Source of the DNA: an uncultured Planctomycetaceae bacterium
GTDB lineage: Bacteria; Planctomycetota; Planctomycetia; Planctomycetales; Planctomycetaceae
Direction: 5' to 3'
NCBI GenBank assembly: GCA_943787265.1
Contig: CALSLT010000003.1
Span: 248,001-312,000, forward strand
Length of the DNA stretch: 64,000 bases
Position 1 is the stretch's first letter. Every line of letters begins with the position of its first letter. Positions 18,947-28,127 of the stretch are shown here, piece after piece. The notes under the pieces were generated by a model. It worked only from the letters and a program-made list of their open reading frames with translations. It did no database searches and was not told the DNA's origin. The translations under genes were made by a program, and so were the position numbers.

Positions 18947-21832
18947 CTAATTCTTAAACCGACGTCGAGCCTGTTTGCGAGCTTGCTCGAAGACGGATGC
19001 CGTAGTCTTATCAGAAGTAGGTTCTTTTGCACCTGATGATGTATCTGCCTGAGCCGTCGGCTTTTGAGCTGTCGCTGCTCCTTCGGCAGTCGTAGTTTTC
19101 TGCTTGTCAGCGGTGCGAGCACTGGCGGCGCGGCGACGTTGTCGTGCGGCTTTGAATCTGGACAGCCAGCCTTGAGACGCGGCGTTTGTCGAGGTGGCTT
19201 GAGCCGATTCACCAGCCATCGGAGTTTGTGCGACCTCGCTAAGTCTTTGCCAGAGTGCGAGACGCCGTCCGGCGATCTCCATTAGTAAGAGGACAATTCC
19301 GGCGATCATCAGCGGAGCGAGAAGTGAGACCGTTCGAGCAGAGCGTGGCGGATTCTCAAAGATACTCATGACGTCAGTGCGAAGTTCGCCGCCACTCAGT
19401 TCCGAGATTCGCGACAGCACTTCTCGGCCAGCGGGCATTCCAATGCGAGGTGCAAACTCGGGCGAGTACGGCAGTGTCACCGTCGGGCCGCGCGTAAATG
19501 TTCGGTCGCCAGTCTTGACCAGCGTTCTGTAAGTTCCAGTCTGGTCGAGCCGAAATCGTGATTCGAGTTCATGAGAACCTGTCCAGACGAAGTCCGGCCG
19601 CATGACCTCTTCGCGTTCCTGGCCGGGCGGGACGATGATCAGCTCGGGACTCAGTGTCTTCTTCTGGTCGGGGCGTTCTGGATCAAGCTCAAGCGTGACG
19701 ATGGCGTCCTGGCCGGATTGCTCGACTTTGATAAAGGCATCGGCCGAGTCGCCGCCGCCCAGCAGCCAACGGACGTGCGTAACGAGAAAGTCCTCGTACT
19801 GGTCCCAGGTTCCGAACTGGCCGGAAAAATTTCCGTCAACTTCCAGCGTGATCGCGGAAACTCGACCAAGTCCGCGATACCAGAACGACGACCATGGAGC
19901 CTGGTACTCGTCCTGGGAAAGCACCGCTGCCGTGGCTTCTGTGCGGAGGTAGCTGAGGTTGTAGCCACCGGACCTGGGAAAGCTTCCGGTGCCGAGATTA
20001 CCCATCAGCAACGCATCGGGAACGCGAGTGCCGGGGATTCCGTCTGGCTGCGTGTCAGGATCTCGTTCGATGAACGTATTTCGGGCAATGCTCATCGTGT
20101 CTTGAGCAAACAGTCGCGGCAGCTCCTGAGCATCGGACGTAAACATGATGTTTCCGCCTCCGAGCTTGGCGACATCTTCCAGCAGCTTTGCATCAACGTC
20201 TGTCTTTTCTCCCAATCCGATTACGCTGACAGTGATGCCAGTCTCTGCATACTTCTTAAGTAGAGTTTGGTAAGCACCGGGTTCTTCGCTGTCCCGTGCA
20301 TCTGAAAACAGAATGATGTGTCGAGTTGAGTAGCCTTCGGCCTTCATAAGCTGTGCGCCGGCTTCGACGAGGGCCTCGTAGACGAAGATTCCGCCGCCCA
20401 TGCTCTGAATACCGAGGACCTTGCTGGCGATCTTCTCAGGATCATCGACCGGTGACATTGGCATGATCACATGCGGCGAGCTATCGACCGCGATCACTGA
20501 AATCATGTCCTGGCTCGACAACATTCTGACGCACTCGGCCGTGCCCAGGTTTGCGAGGTCCATTTTGGTTTTGCCGCCTTTGACCGGCGCGGTCATGCTT
20601 CCGGACCGGTCGAGGGCAACCGCAATAGCAACTCGAAGTTTGCGATGTTCCTCACGCAGCTCCATTGAGACTGGCAGGATCTCTTCGAGCGGGCTTTTGA
20701 AGTAGCCACCCGTTCCGAAGCTGCGTTTACCGCCGGTCATGAGAAGGCCGCCGCCGAGATCTTCGACGAACTGCGTCAGTCGTTCCATCTTCAGTCGTCC
20801 GAGATCTTCGGCGGGAACGTTCTCCAGAACGACTGTTCGATATCGGTCGAGAGAATCTTGAGTGAGTGGATGGTCGGTGGCCTTTGCCGTGTCGACCGGA
20901 ATCCTGGCGGCTTCGAGTGCTCGTTCGAGATTGCCTGTCTGTCCGTCAGAATTCAATAGGAGTACTCGCGGCCCGCCATCGACTCGGACAATGCCCGCGC
21001 CGGTGTTGTTTTCGGGAAGCGGGTCGTCTTCGAGTGTCAGTTTGACCGAGTAGTTATGCAGCCCGCCGTCATCGAGCAGATCGCGAAACAGCAGCCTGTT
21101 CATGCCAGACGTGAAATCGGCGTCGCGACGAGCAATCTCACGACCGTCCCGAATGACCTGGACAGTGCCCGTTGCTTCGCGGCCAGCGTGAACCCACACG
21201 GAATACTGAAACGGTTCGCGAGGTGTGACAGTCTCTGGCAGCAGGACTGATTCAATCGCGACGTCGCCAACCTGCAAACGCTCGAACTCCCGAGCGTCAA
21301 CTGGAACGCCTTGCTCCATCGCACGCCGCGCCGCTGATTCCGGATTTGCTCCGTTTGACTCGCCATCAGAGAGTACAAGGATTCGTGCTGGCCGATCGGG
21401 ATCAACACGGTCAAGCGCCGTCAGGATTGCGGCATTCAAATCGCTGCCGTTCGGATTGATGTCCTTCGTAAATTCTGTATGACTGATTCGATTGGCGAGT
21501 TCATACTCGACTCTTGAGTCGGTTCCAAATGTCACCAGCGAAAGACGGTCGCCGCTCGTCGAAGTTGTGGTGACATGATCCTGCAGATTGAGGATTAACT
21601 CTCGAATATTGTCCCGAGCCGCCGCCGACTGTGAGAGCGATCGATCAGCCACAACGACCACATCAACACCGCGTCCGCCAACGTTGATTCGAGGTCCCGA
21701 GAGGGCAACCACCAGAACAACCAGCAGCGCAATCCTCAACCACCCAGTGACTCCGGTCGCCTGTCCAAACCGGCGATAAAGGAACCAGACGGGGATTGAA
21801 AGAATCAGCAGTTCTGGAAATTCAAACTGCAT
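18947..21832 (-). CDS. Membrane-anchored double-VWA domain protein (BatA/B-like with GATase-like domain)
   Basis: 961 residues. An N-terminal membrane hairpin (LLILSIPVWFLYRRF, LRIALLVVLVVALSGP) precedes a first VWA domain with a degenerate metal site (VVVVADRSLSQSAAARDN). A strand-rich region and a glutamine-amidotransferase-like Rossmann segment follow (PRVLLLNSDGQTGNLERALE, GGGLLMTGGKRSFGTGGY). A second VWA domain has an intact MIDAS (ALDRSGSMT near 410, later LFSDARDSEEPG). A C-terminal membrane segment (LLAPLMIAGIVLLLMEIAGR) ends in a long basic/Thr/Ala-rich cytoplasmic tail. Such proteins are common near MoxR ATPases in planctomycetes, but none is adjacent here. The role is unproven; a surface or periplasmic protein-binding platform is inference. 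Confidence 0.8.
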   Translation of the reverse strand: MQFEFPELLILSIPVWFLYRRFGQATGVTGWLRIALLVVLVVALSGPRINVGGRGVDVVVVADRSLSQSAAARDNIRELILNLQDHVTTTSTSGDRLSLVTFGTDSRVEYELANRISHTEFTKDINPNGSDLNAAILTALDRVDPDRPARILVLSDGESNGANPESAARRAMEQGVPVDAREFERLQVGDVAIESVLLPETVTPREPFQYSVWVHAGREATGTVQVIRDGREIARRDADFTSGMNRLLFRDLLDDGGLHNYSVKLTLEDDPLPENNTGAGIVRVDGGPRVLLLNSDGQTGNLERALEAARIPVDTAKATDHPLTQDSLDRYRTVVLENVPAEDLGRLKMERLTQFVEDLGGGLLMTGGKRSFGTGGYFKSPLEEILPVSMELREEHRKLRVAIAVALDRSGSMTAPVKGGKTKMDLANLGTAECVRMLSSQDMISVIAVDSSPHVIMPMSPVDDPEKIASKVLGIQSMGGGIFVYEALVEAGAQLMKAEGYSTRHIILFSDARDSEEPGAYQTLLKKYAETGITVSVIGLGEKTDVDAKLLEDVAKLGGGNIMFTSDAQELPRLFAQDTMSIARNTFIERDPDTQPDGIPGTRVPDALLMGNLGTGSFPRSGGYNLSYLRTEATAAVLSQDEYQAPWSSFWYRGLGRVSAITLEVDGNFSGQFGTWDQYEDFLVTHVRWLLGGGDSADAFIKVEQSGQDAIVTLELDPERPDQKKTLSPELIIVPPGQEREEVMRPDFVWTGSHELESRFRLDQTGTYRTLVKTGDRTFTRGPTVTLPYSPEFAPRIGMPAGREVLSRISELSGGELRTDVMSIFENPPRSARTVSLLAPLMIAGIVLLLMEIAGRRLALWQRLSEVAQTPMAGESAQATSTNAASQGWLSRFKAARQRRRAASARTADKQKTTTAEGAATAQKPTAQADTSSGAKEPTSDKTTASVFEQARKQARRRFKN

Positions 21833-22374
21833 CTTGTGTTTTGGCTCGTAGTTTTGAGGCAGGTATTTTTAAGAGATCTGCGATAGGAGTAGCTCCTACA
21901 TCAGACGCCAACGATACGTGACGGTTTTGGACGCCGTGATGTGCGACAGAGGTCCGGCAAATTATGTACAGCCGCCAGCCCTCACGTGGCCTGGATTATG
22001 GCAGCTTTGAGATCCCGAGTCGTCTGCCACCTCCAGATCTCATCCGTAAACTGCGAGATCCGGTCACGTGAATCTTTCGCTCAATCCATTACTGGATTCA
22101 GCCTGTTTCCACGGCTTCTGCGGTCTGTTTCGTCAGCAAGCCGTACAAATGCAAGCACCATTCCGCGTTCAGGGCGAGCATAGGTCTGGCAACTTGACAC
22201 TCCAGTCGTACAAAACTAACTTTCGCGCGTCGTCGACTGACGCAGCGTTTCGGGACTCAGAAATCAAGAAGCTGGCGAATTAGTCGCAATATTCTTGAGA
22301 ATCGTCTCATTTTCTGCCGATGACAGCTTCGCATCCTCTTGAGGCATTCTCGCCCCAGAGATGCACCCAACATC
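21833..22374. other. Gene-free region upstream of tRNA-Ala
   Basis: About 540 bp between the VWA gene start and the tRNA. Frames here are short and have no ribosome-binding site or recognisable product. It should contain the promoters of the divergent VWA gene and the tRNA; I see no clear boxes. Confidence 0.5.
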
Positions 22375-22447
22375 GGGGGATTAGCTCAGTTGGGAGAGCG
22401 TCTGGCTGGCAGCCAGAAGGTCAGGGGTTCGAGTCCCCTATCCTCCA
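22375..22447 (+). tRNA. tRNA-Ala (anticodon GGC)
   Basis: A full 73-base cloverleaf can be folded: acceptor GGGGGAT/ATCCTCC, D-arm GCTC...GAGC, anticodon arm TCTGG-CTGGCAG-CCAGA with GGC at 34-36, variable AGGTC and T-arm AGGGG-TTCGAGT-CCCCT, then discriminator A. The acceptor stem contains the G3-U70 wobble pair that marks alanine tRNAs. CCA is not encoded. Its 3' end forms the left attachment repeat of the island that follows, and the gene remains intact after integration. Confidence 0.95.
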
Positions 22448-22449
22448 CT
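22431..22449 (+). repeat. attL direct repeat (tRNA-Ala 3' end)
   Basis: GAGTCCCCTATCCTCCACT covers the T-loop, T-stem 3' strand, acceptor 3' strand, discriminator base and two bases beyond. The same 19 bases recur at 42058-42076 and differ immediately outside on both sides. Confidence 0.9.
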
Positions 22450-22452
22450 TAC

Positions 22453-22477
22453 AAGCCGCCTTCGGGCGGCTTTTTTT
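22453..22477 (+). terminator. Rho-independent terminator after tRNA-Ala (island side)
   Basis: AAGCCGCC-TTCG-GGCGGCTT hairpin followed by a T run. It lies just outside the attL core, so it is carried by the island; a different terminator follows attR at 42089-42121 and is probably the original one. Confidence 0.85.
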
Positions 22478-22551
22478 ACGCCCATACGGGCCGTAAGTTG
22501 TTTTCAGGTAACGCATTGGTTTGCAGATAGGTTTTCTGGGTTCGAGGCGAT

Positions 22552-22595
22552 TGTCGGAAAGTGTGTCGGATTTAGTGTGGGATTGTGTCGGATTT
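22552..22595 (+). repeat. TGTCGG repeat cluster, left (probable integrase arm sites)
   Basis: Four related motifs begin at 22552 (TGTCGGAAAG), 22564 (TGTCGGATTT), 22576 (TGTGGGATTG) and 22586 (TGTCGGATTT), spaced 12, 12 and 10 bases, close to one helical turn. The same motif is clustered inside the right end. Position beside att and the recombinase gene suggests arm-type binding sites; they could also serve autoregulation of the recombinase promoter. Confidence 0.6.
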
Positions 22596-22632
22596 GCTAT
22601 AGTCTGACAGTCACCCAAACTGGAGTCAGAGC

Positions 22633-24232
22633 ATGACCAGAAGCTATCGAGGACGTCCCCCAAAGCCAGACAGCAGGGGGTATTACCGGCCCGAAGTTGG
22701 TGGCAAAAGATTCACGCTTGGAAACAAACGGGACATCAGCGAAGGCGAAGTGGCCAGGCGTCTCGATGTTCTGAGAGTGTGCTTTGATCGGCAGTGTGAG
22801 TTCTACGAAATCACCACTTGGGACGACTCCATTCTTTGGGCTGTAGAGTGCTTCGCGTCAACAGGAAGATTGAGAACTCCAGCACTGAAGAATCCAGACG
22901 AGCACCCAGGGCTAGCTGAGGTGCTGGCGACGAGGCATGAATTGTATCGCGAACTTGGCCTGCCGGTTGAGCATTCAAATTCCGCTTCTCTTCAATTTGG
23001 AATCCAGCAAACGAATCAATGGGTTAATGATCTTGTTCGTGAGGAAGTTAAGAAAGCACTTGAACAAGTCGACGACCAGCTCGTGAGTCTGGGCTTGCCT
23101 GACTCGCAACTGTTTAAGGCAAGGGGAGCGTACCCGGATGATCCCGTAACGAATGAGTTGCGAACGTTTCATGAGGCACTTGAGGAGTATCGCCGTCACA
23201 AGAAAACCAACGGAAAAAGGCAAGACAATGGAACGCCTTCTCCTTCCGTAAGGAAGTACATCGCTTGGACGAAGATCCTTCAAGAACACCATGAGGACTT
23301 TCCCGTCTGGCAACTTGATGGAGATCGACTTGAAAGCTTGGTTTCATACTGGCGGAATCGCCCCAAAACTGATCGAGCGAAGGGGCGGATTTCTATCGAC
23401 TATGCCAAGCACATGATTGACTGCCTGTGGTCGGTTTGCACTTGGGTGGATAGCTCGTCTAGTTGGAAGTGGGAGCTTCCACGTAACGCAGACAGGATAA
23501 GTCGCACGCCACATCAACTTGATGCTGACCGCCATCTTTTTAAGACGCGGCGAATTTCAGACAGCACTTACACGCCGGAACAGCTTGCGAGGATTGCGAA
23601 GACTCTCGGCAAGTTTGAAAAGTTGATTCTTGGCTTGTCTGTGAATTGTGCGTTCCAGCCAGCAGAAATTGGCAGGGCAGAAATCGGTGACTATTACGAA
23701 ACGCATCCAGAGACTGGGCAAGCCCGGCCCTTGGTTTATTTTTCATAGGCCAAAAACTCATATTTACGGGGAGTGGCTACTTTGGAAAGAAGTTGCCCAG
23801 CTCGTTAGATGGGGAGTTGAACGCTCTCGCAATTTGGGTGTCGAGCGACTCATTGTCACTGATGCTGGAGACCCTTGGTACAGGGAAAGTAATGCCAACG
23901 AATCAATCAAGTTTGGCAAATGGTGGCAAGCAAAGCCGTCTGGAAAAGACGCTCATTCGGGGGTTGTAACCAGGATTCAGAATGATGATCCAAGCTTTCC
24001 TCGGCACACGATAAAGACCTTGAGGAAGATTCTTCCAAACCTTGTTCGCCCCAAGTTTGGCAAGGAAGTTGCTGATATCGTAAACGCAAGAACTGTCCAT
24101 GCGGACGGCAGAATGGGCGGCGGTGAAATTGAAAGATACTCAGACTCTTTGTTTGAGAAAGGTGCCGAAGCTATTAGAACTCTTGAAGGATCTTTTCGTC
24201 CATTTCTCGATGCTCTTGCTGAGGATGAGTAG
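22633..24232 (+). pseudogene. Tyrosine-recombinase-like integrase of the island, frameshifted
   Basis: The ATG at 22633 has GGAG seven bases upstream. The first frame gives 371 residues (opening MTRSYRGRPPKPDSRGYYRP) and ends at a TAG at 23746-23748. The next frame continues with HRPKTHIYGEWLLWKEVAQ and runs to 24232. One extra base, most simply in the CCC at 23728-23730, restores about 532 residues. Catalytic-domain features: NCAFQPAEIG where the first conserved Arg is usually found (Arg not seen), RPKTH supplying the Lys, RHTIKTLRK as the HxxR-like box, and the C-terminal GRMGGGEIERYSD. The active site looks degenerate, or this is a divergent planctomycete recombinase. Location next to attL supports integrase function in the past. 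Whether the frameshift is real needs resequencing. Confidence 0.7.
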
Positions 24233-24272
24233 TTTTTCTGGAACCAACCAGTAGTGAGACCTGATTGCATGC

Positions 24273-24295
24273 GCTGTACGGCTTCGCCGTACAGC
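24273..24295. other. Perfect hairpin (10-bp stem) downstream of integrase
   Basis: GCTGTACGGC-TTC-GCCGTACAGC forms a perfect 10-bp stem with a three-base loop, 40 bp after the recombinase stop. There is no T run, so it is not a classical terminator. It may be an mRNA 3' end structure or a protein-binding site. Confidence 0.5.
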
Positions 24296-25274
24296 ATTAC
24301 TCGATTTGTCTGAATCTCGCTGAGACCAATTCAAATGCGAAGACAGACACGTCGAATTCACAACCGGCCCAAACTATCTTTTGCAGCAAAGACGTCACAG
24401 GCACAGCAACACCGCCGATAGAAGGCAGCGGTTCCCCTCGCATTGCTGTCTCACTGTCTCAGGGTATGGCTCCCTCAAGTGTGGATGGCCTAGCGTGGGA
24501 GACTGACTTGACGTCGTAAGCGTTACCCTTGCTCTTCTCGACTGTTCAAATGAGTCTGGTGCAAAGCATTCGTCTGCTCTCATCACAGACCTTGAACTGA
24601 TTCTGACTGTCGCCACAGCAAGCTCCTTCTCAGTAGAGCTATTAAGCGTCGCAGACGATGCGAAAGGGGCGGTTCCTCTGCCAGCGAGGAACTCATCATT
24701 CCTCTCTCGCCGCCGACGAGACTGATTTGTGAATGTCTATTTTTCCAGGATTTATAGTTTTTCGAGAAAATTTTATACGCTTTCGAGATTTTTTATACGG
24801 CGAAGTCCCGGTAACCACTCGATCTGATGGGGATTCGTGCCGTTTCCCCTATGAATCATTACCAAATCGCTCATCATCGGTTGTGTAAACCACTTTTTAC
24901 CAAAGTTTTAACAAACTCATCTAGTATTACTTTTCTCGAATTGTTACAAAATCCGCACAGGATCCAATTGCGAATGGCCAGCAACTTGCTGCTCGCTAAT
25001 AACAGCACTGCCATTCACAATAACTATTGGCTCTCTGCACAGTTGCTTGAACGGACATGGCTGCCCAGAGCATTGGGAACAATAAAGCCGTCAGTTCGCT
25101 GTGCCTCCGGGACATGATTTTCATGTCTGAGGAGTCTTTATCGCGTAGAGCACGCCTCAGGGCTGCTTCCGCCAAGCACTTTATTTAATGGCAATCATGC
25201 CATTCCTCTACTCGCAGTTGCTGGGTGTACCAGCAGCTTGCTTCACTTCTAACCTTTCATTTAAGGACGATCTT
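24296..25274. other. Gene-poor, AT-richer island segment
   Basis: Nearly 1 kb with lower GC than the surroundings. The only longer frame, 24827-25117, has no ribosome-binding site and no familiar motif, so I do not call it. The segment contains a tandem pair of 21-base AT-rich repeats at 24760-24801. Confidence 0.5.
24760..24801 (+). repeat. Two tandem 21-bp AT-rich repeats
   Basis: TTTCGAGAAAATTTTATACG (24760-24779 plus C) is followed directly by TTTCGAGATTTTTTATACGG (24781-24800 plus C). The spacing is two helical turns. Such iterated AT-rich units can be replication iterons or operators; there is no further evidence to choose. Confidence 0.5.
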
Positions 25275-25502
25275 ATGTCTGATCCTAGTAACCGAATACC
25301 TAGTAAAAACCACGAAAATGCCTCAGGAGAGTTGTGTATGTGCAATACGCCCACGCATTTCAACAATGCTAACACGCCACCATTTAATCTACTGTCGTCA
25401 CTGGACTCCGTTGAAGAATTGTGTGACATCCATTCACAATCGCAACCCGAGTACACATTTTTTGTGCGGGTCAGTGAGTGGAAAGTCGCGATTCAATCCG
25501 AT

Positions 25503-26627
25503 GGCGGATTCACATCTGAAGTGCAAAGCCGGCTTTTGTGAGAACTTCGAGTGGAGTGAGATAGTTGAGTCTCTTTCGAGGTCGATTGTTGAGCCGGTTC
25601 GTGACGTGTGCAAGGGCGTTGTGTGAGATGTCTCGGAAGTCGGTCTTCTTCGGAAGTACTGACGCAGCAGGCCGTTGGTGTTTTCGTTTGTTGCTCGCTC
25701 GTTCGAGGAGTAGGCGTGTGCAAAGTAGATGGCGATCTGCAGACGCTTGCTCAGTTGTTCATGGCCGGAGAATTCCTTGCCGTTGTCGACGGTCAGTGTC
25801 TGACGCAGCGTTGGCGGGATGATGCGGAACGCTCGTTCTTTGGCAGCGTTCAGCCGGGCGCTGGTGCCGTTTTTCATCTTTGCTGTGATCAAAAATCCGC
25901 TCTTGCGTTCCACACAGGTCATGATCATGCCGGAGTGATCTGCACCGTGAACCGTGTCGCCCTCCCAGTCACCGAAGCGGCGGCGTGAATCGACTTTTGC
26001 CGGACGCTGCTCGATGCTGACGCGGTTTCTGATGCGGCCTCGTCCGTCAATGCCCCGACGTTTGCGATAACGACCGTGACGCAGGAACGAGCGGAAATGG
26101 CTGCGGTATTCGCAGGTCTCCAGCCAGCGGTAGATCGTCTGATACGACACTCGTCTCGATTGTGTCCGGCGGTAATCTCGCTTCATCCGGCCAGCGATTT
26201 CTTCCGGTGACCACTCCTGAGACAATCCGCTACGGACTGACTCGTTGATGAAAGGATCGTCCATCTTCCGGATGAGCGGACGCTCGCGACGACGTCGGGC
26301 AGTTCGTTCCTGAGCGGCCACGGCTCGATAGCCTTCCGAATCCCTGTTGCGAGACAGTTCGCGACTGATGGTCGACGGAGAACGATTCAAGTGCTGAGCG
26401 ATCTTTGTCGGACCAGTGCCCGAATAATGTAACTGAGAGATGACTTCGCGTTCTTCAAGAGTAAGCTGGTGGTACGGCATCGCAGGTTCTCCGTTGAATA
26501 GTGCATTGTTCGCACAACTATCCAACTCCCTGCGGTGTTCACTTTCCAGCAGTAAACCGCCTCGAAGCCCATCCCGTCCGAACCAGAGCTGAGTTCTGAT
26601 CCGTTGCACTTCAGATGTGAATCCGCC
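25503..26627 (-). mobile_element. IS30-family insertion sequence (copy 1)
   Basis: 1125 bp bounded by a 24-bp inverted repeat that begins GGCGGATTCACATCTGAAGT on the left and reads the same as reverse complement on the right. A 3-bp target duplication GAT flanks it on both sides. It carries one transposase gene on the minus strand, now frameshifted. Confidence 0.9.
25510..26480 (-). pseudogene. IS30-family transposase, frameshifted near the C-terminus
   Basis: The start ATG at 26478-26480 opens MPYHQLTLEEREVISQLHYS with an HTH (RSPSTISRELSRN). The DDE domain shows GDWEGDTVHG, TVDNGKEFSGH and ERATNENTNGLLRQYF. After YF the frame leaves the family: TDFRDISHNALAHVTNRLNN lies in the next frame and runs to a TGA at 25510-25512. 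One missing base near 25660 (probably a CCC reduced to CC before the KK) explains this. Transposition activity is probably lost. Confidence 0.8.
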
Positions 26628-26855
26628 GATCGATACATTCCGTCGCCCCCTCATCTGCTTCACGCCACGCTTATAAATCCAGAGTATGGAACAATTAAGA
26701 AAACTTACGTAGTAGGTGACAAAATATACGAAAAATCCTATGGGGACGACTTGGCATTAATCTTCGATGACTTGCTTCGACTGACGGCAGATGAGGCATA
26801 CCGTCGACCTTGGACTACAGGCGATATCAATTGGTCGTCGCCGATACCCGAATAG

Positions 26856-27222
26856 ATTGCCCGAGCAGTAGCAGTCGTGGCGACCAGCATGGTCGCCATG
26901 ACGGTGCTGTTTGGGGCATCAATTTGACAGGGGAGACAATCGCATGCAGCTTGCTTTGAGCTTCAGCCCGGCGAAGGGTGACTGAAGGTTCAGCGTGTGA
27001 AATTGTTGTCGTTCCTGCCAGGCCGAATGATCGATGAGCGTGCTGTCGAGAGCCTTCAATTTGAAGATAGAAGGATGGTAACTCGTAGCCTTCTATCAAG
27101 AATCGGGCAGTCAGAGTGCCCGGCTCTTCTTCTTCTCCGATGAATAATTTTCATTTTCCGAAGAAAAATGAAATCGGCGGGCATAGATACATCAGTCATT
27201 AACTCAAAAAGGAGACAAAAGC
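26856..27222. other. Island intergenic region upstream of the HTH gene
   Basis: Minus-strand frames here have no ribosome-binding site and I call no gene. Two structures stand out: GGCGACCAGCATGGTCGCC near 26880, a short hairpin, and an AT-rich inverted repeat at 27149-27173 just upstream of the regulator gene. Confidence 0.5.
27149..27173. promoter_or_regulatory. AT-rich inverted repeat upstream of HTH gene (possible operator)
   Basis: TTTCATTTT and AAAATGAAA form a perfect 9-bp inverted repeat with a 7-base centre, 50 bases before the start of the HTH gene at 27223. Position and symmetry fit an operator for that regulator. Binding is inferred only. Confidence 0.45.
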
Positions 27223-27435
27223 ATGACTGATAAGAACTATACCCTCGCGGATGCGGCCCGATTTACAGGAGTCGCGAAACACAAGATCACGTACCTCTTT
27301 AGTTCTGGAAAACTGCCTGAGCCGAAACGGATCAACAACACCAGAATCTTTTCGAAAGGCGACCTCAATCGAATTGCGAAAGCCCTCGAAACAAAAATCG
27401 ACTGGAAGGCAGAGGAGGGAATCAGCAATGAATAA
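27223..27435 (+). CDS. Small MerR/excisionase-type HTH DNA-binding protein
   Basis: 70 residues with a strong AAAAAGGAG ribosome-binding site. TLADAARFTGVAKHKITYLF is a helix-turn-helix of the AlpA/excisionase/MerR type, followed by the wing region (KRINNTRIFSKGDLNRIAKA). Such proteins direct excision or regulate integrase genes of integrated elements. Its stop overlaps the start of the next small ORF (AATGAATAA), so the two are translationally coupled. It is the most likely regulator of the island. Confidence 0.75.
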   Translation: MTDKNYTLADAARFTGVAKHKITYLFSSGKLPEPKRINNTRIFSKGDLNRIAKALETKIDWKAEEGISNE

Positions 27436-27869
27436 CTTTGATTTCGAATATCTGTCTTTGAAGCAACTTGGCACTCTCTTTGGGAGGACGAGCCATGAGA
27501 TTGGAGCATCTTGAAACAACTAAATTTGCGACAAGCAGATGGACTGCCATACGAGCATGTCTTGAGTTCCGGATTAGCAAAACGTCTGAGCGAAACCTGG
27601 TACTCATGGCATCAGACAAGGTCGTCCAGATTCTTGAGCAGAACGGCTTCAAGAGACTTTCCAATGAGAACATCATCGGCGGCTTTTCAAGCACAAGAGA
27701 TTCAGCGGGACAGTTTGTGCTGGTCGACTCGAAAGGCAATGGCTTCAGCACTTTCAAAGGAGAGGAAAATGCAGATGCCGCTCTCGACCTGTTCAATGAA
27801 TCGCATCTAGCAGGCTGGTTTACAGATGAGTGGTGGTCAAAGCGAAAGGAGTCCGACGATGAAAAATAA
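27428..27869 (+). pseudogene. Small island protein of unknown function, frameshifted
   Basis: It starts at ATG 27428 with a strong AGGAGG site and opens FDFEYLSLKQLGTLFGRTSH. The reading leaves frame at about 27512. The next frame gives KQLNLRQADGLPYEHVLSSG, which fits the first part as a typical element-encoded small DNA-binding-like domain (LKQLG-LFG-TSHEIG then a second helix pair). A second break near 27615 leads to DKVVQILEQNGFKRLSNENI and ends EWWSKRKESDDEK at 27869. Two missing bases explain the three pieces; the whole would be about 147 residues. I do not recognise the family. Confidence 0.55.
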
Positions 27870-28061
27870 CTTTCATAAAACCGGCTCCACTGATCCACGG
27901 ATCAGGTCGTTGGTCAGTTCTCGATTGAGCGGCTATCGGATGTTTCATTCTCAATCATGAACTCAGACGGAGAGACAATCTGCTGGGCAAATTCAGAACA
28001 AATCGCTCACAGAATTGTCGCTGCTCTGGTTCTGGTGGAAGAGCTGAAAACTGTGGCATAG
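27859..28061 (+). pseudogene. Small island ORF of unknown function, frameshifted
   Basis: ATG 27859 overlaps the end of the previous gene and opens MKNNFHKTGSTDPR. A missing base near 27900 moves the sense frame to QFSIERLSDVSFSIMNSDGE and on to AHRIVAALVLVEELKTVA with a stop at 28059-28061. The intact product would be about 67 residues. The overlap with its neighbour and the same pattern of decay suggest one small operon with the HTH gene. Confidence 0.5.
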
Positions 28062-28070
28062 AAATGAAGG

Positions 28071-28107
28071 AAGGGCGTTCGTCAGTTTGATCGCAACGAA
28101 CGCCCTT
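28071..28107. terminator. Strong hairpin just upstream of the primase-like gene
   Basis: AAGGGCGTTCGT and ACGAACGCCCTT form a perfect 12-bp stem with a 13-base loop, followed by TTCC rather than a long T run. It lies between the small-ORF operon and the primase-like start at 28128. It may terminate or attenuate transcription into that gene. Confidence 0.5.
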
Positions 28108-28127
28108 TCCGTCAAAAGGATAGTTCA

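Larger units (their letters stand above)
25275..26855 (+). pseudogene. Unknown 150-residue island protein, interrupted by an IS30 element
   Basis: The ATG at 25275 has AAGGA seven bases upstream and opens MSDPSNRIPSKNHENASGEL. The frame reaches the 3-bp target duplication GAT (25500-25502), where the IS30 element begins. Joining 25502 to 26631, just past the second GAT, keeps the frame and gives DRYIPSPPHLLHATLINPEY and on to NWSSPIPE and a TAG at 26853-26855. The rebuilt protein has 150 residues, a CMCN motif near 35, no signal peptide and no family I recognise. It was intact when the IS arrived, because no other lesion is present. Confidence 0.7.

Noticed and set aside
22552..22595. Possible CRISPR-like array at the left end
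   Set aside because: The repeat units are only about 10 bases with no unique spacers and no cas genes; binding sites are a better explanation.
24827..25117. A 96-codon frame in the AT-rich part of the island
   Set aside because: No ribosome-binding site, no motif, composition like the surrounding non-coding DNA.
26827..27099. Minus-strand 90-codon frame upstream of the HTH gene
   Set aside because: No start signal, no recognisable motif, overlaps likely regulatory DNA.
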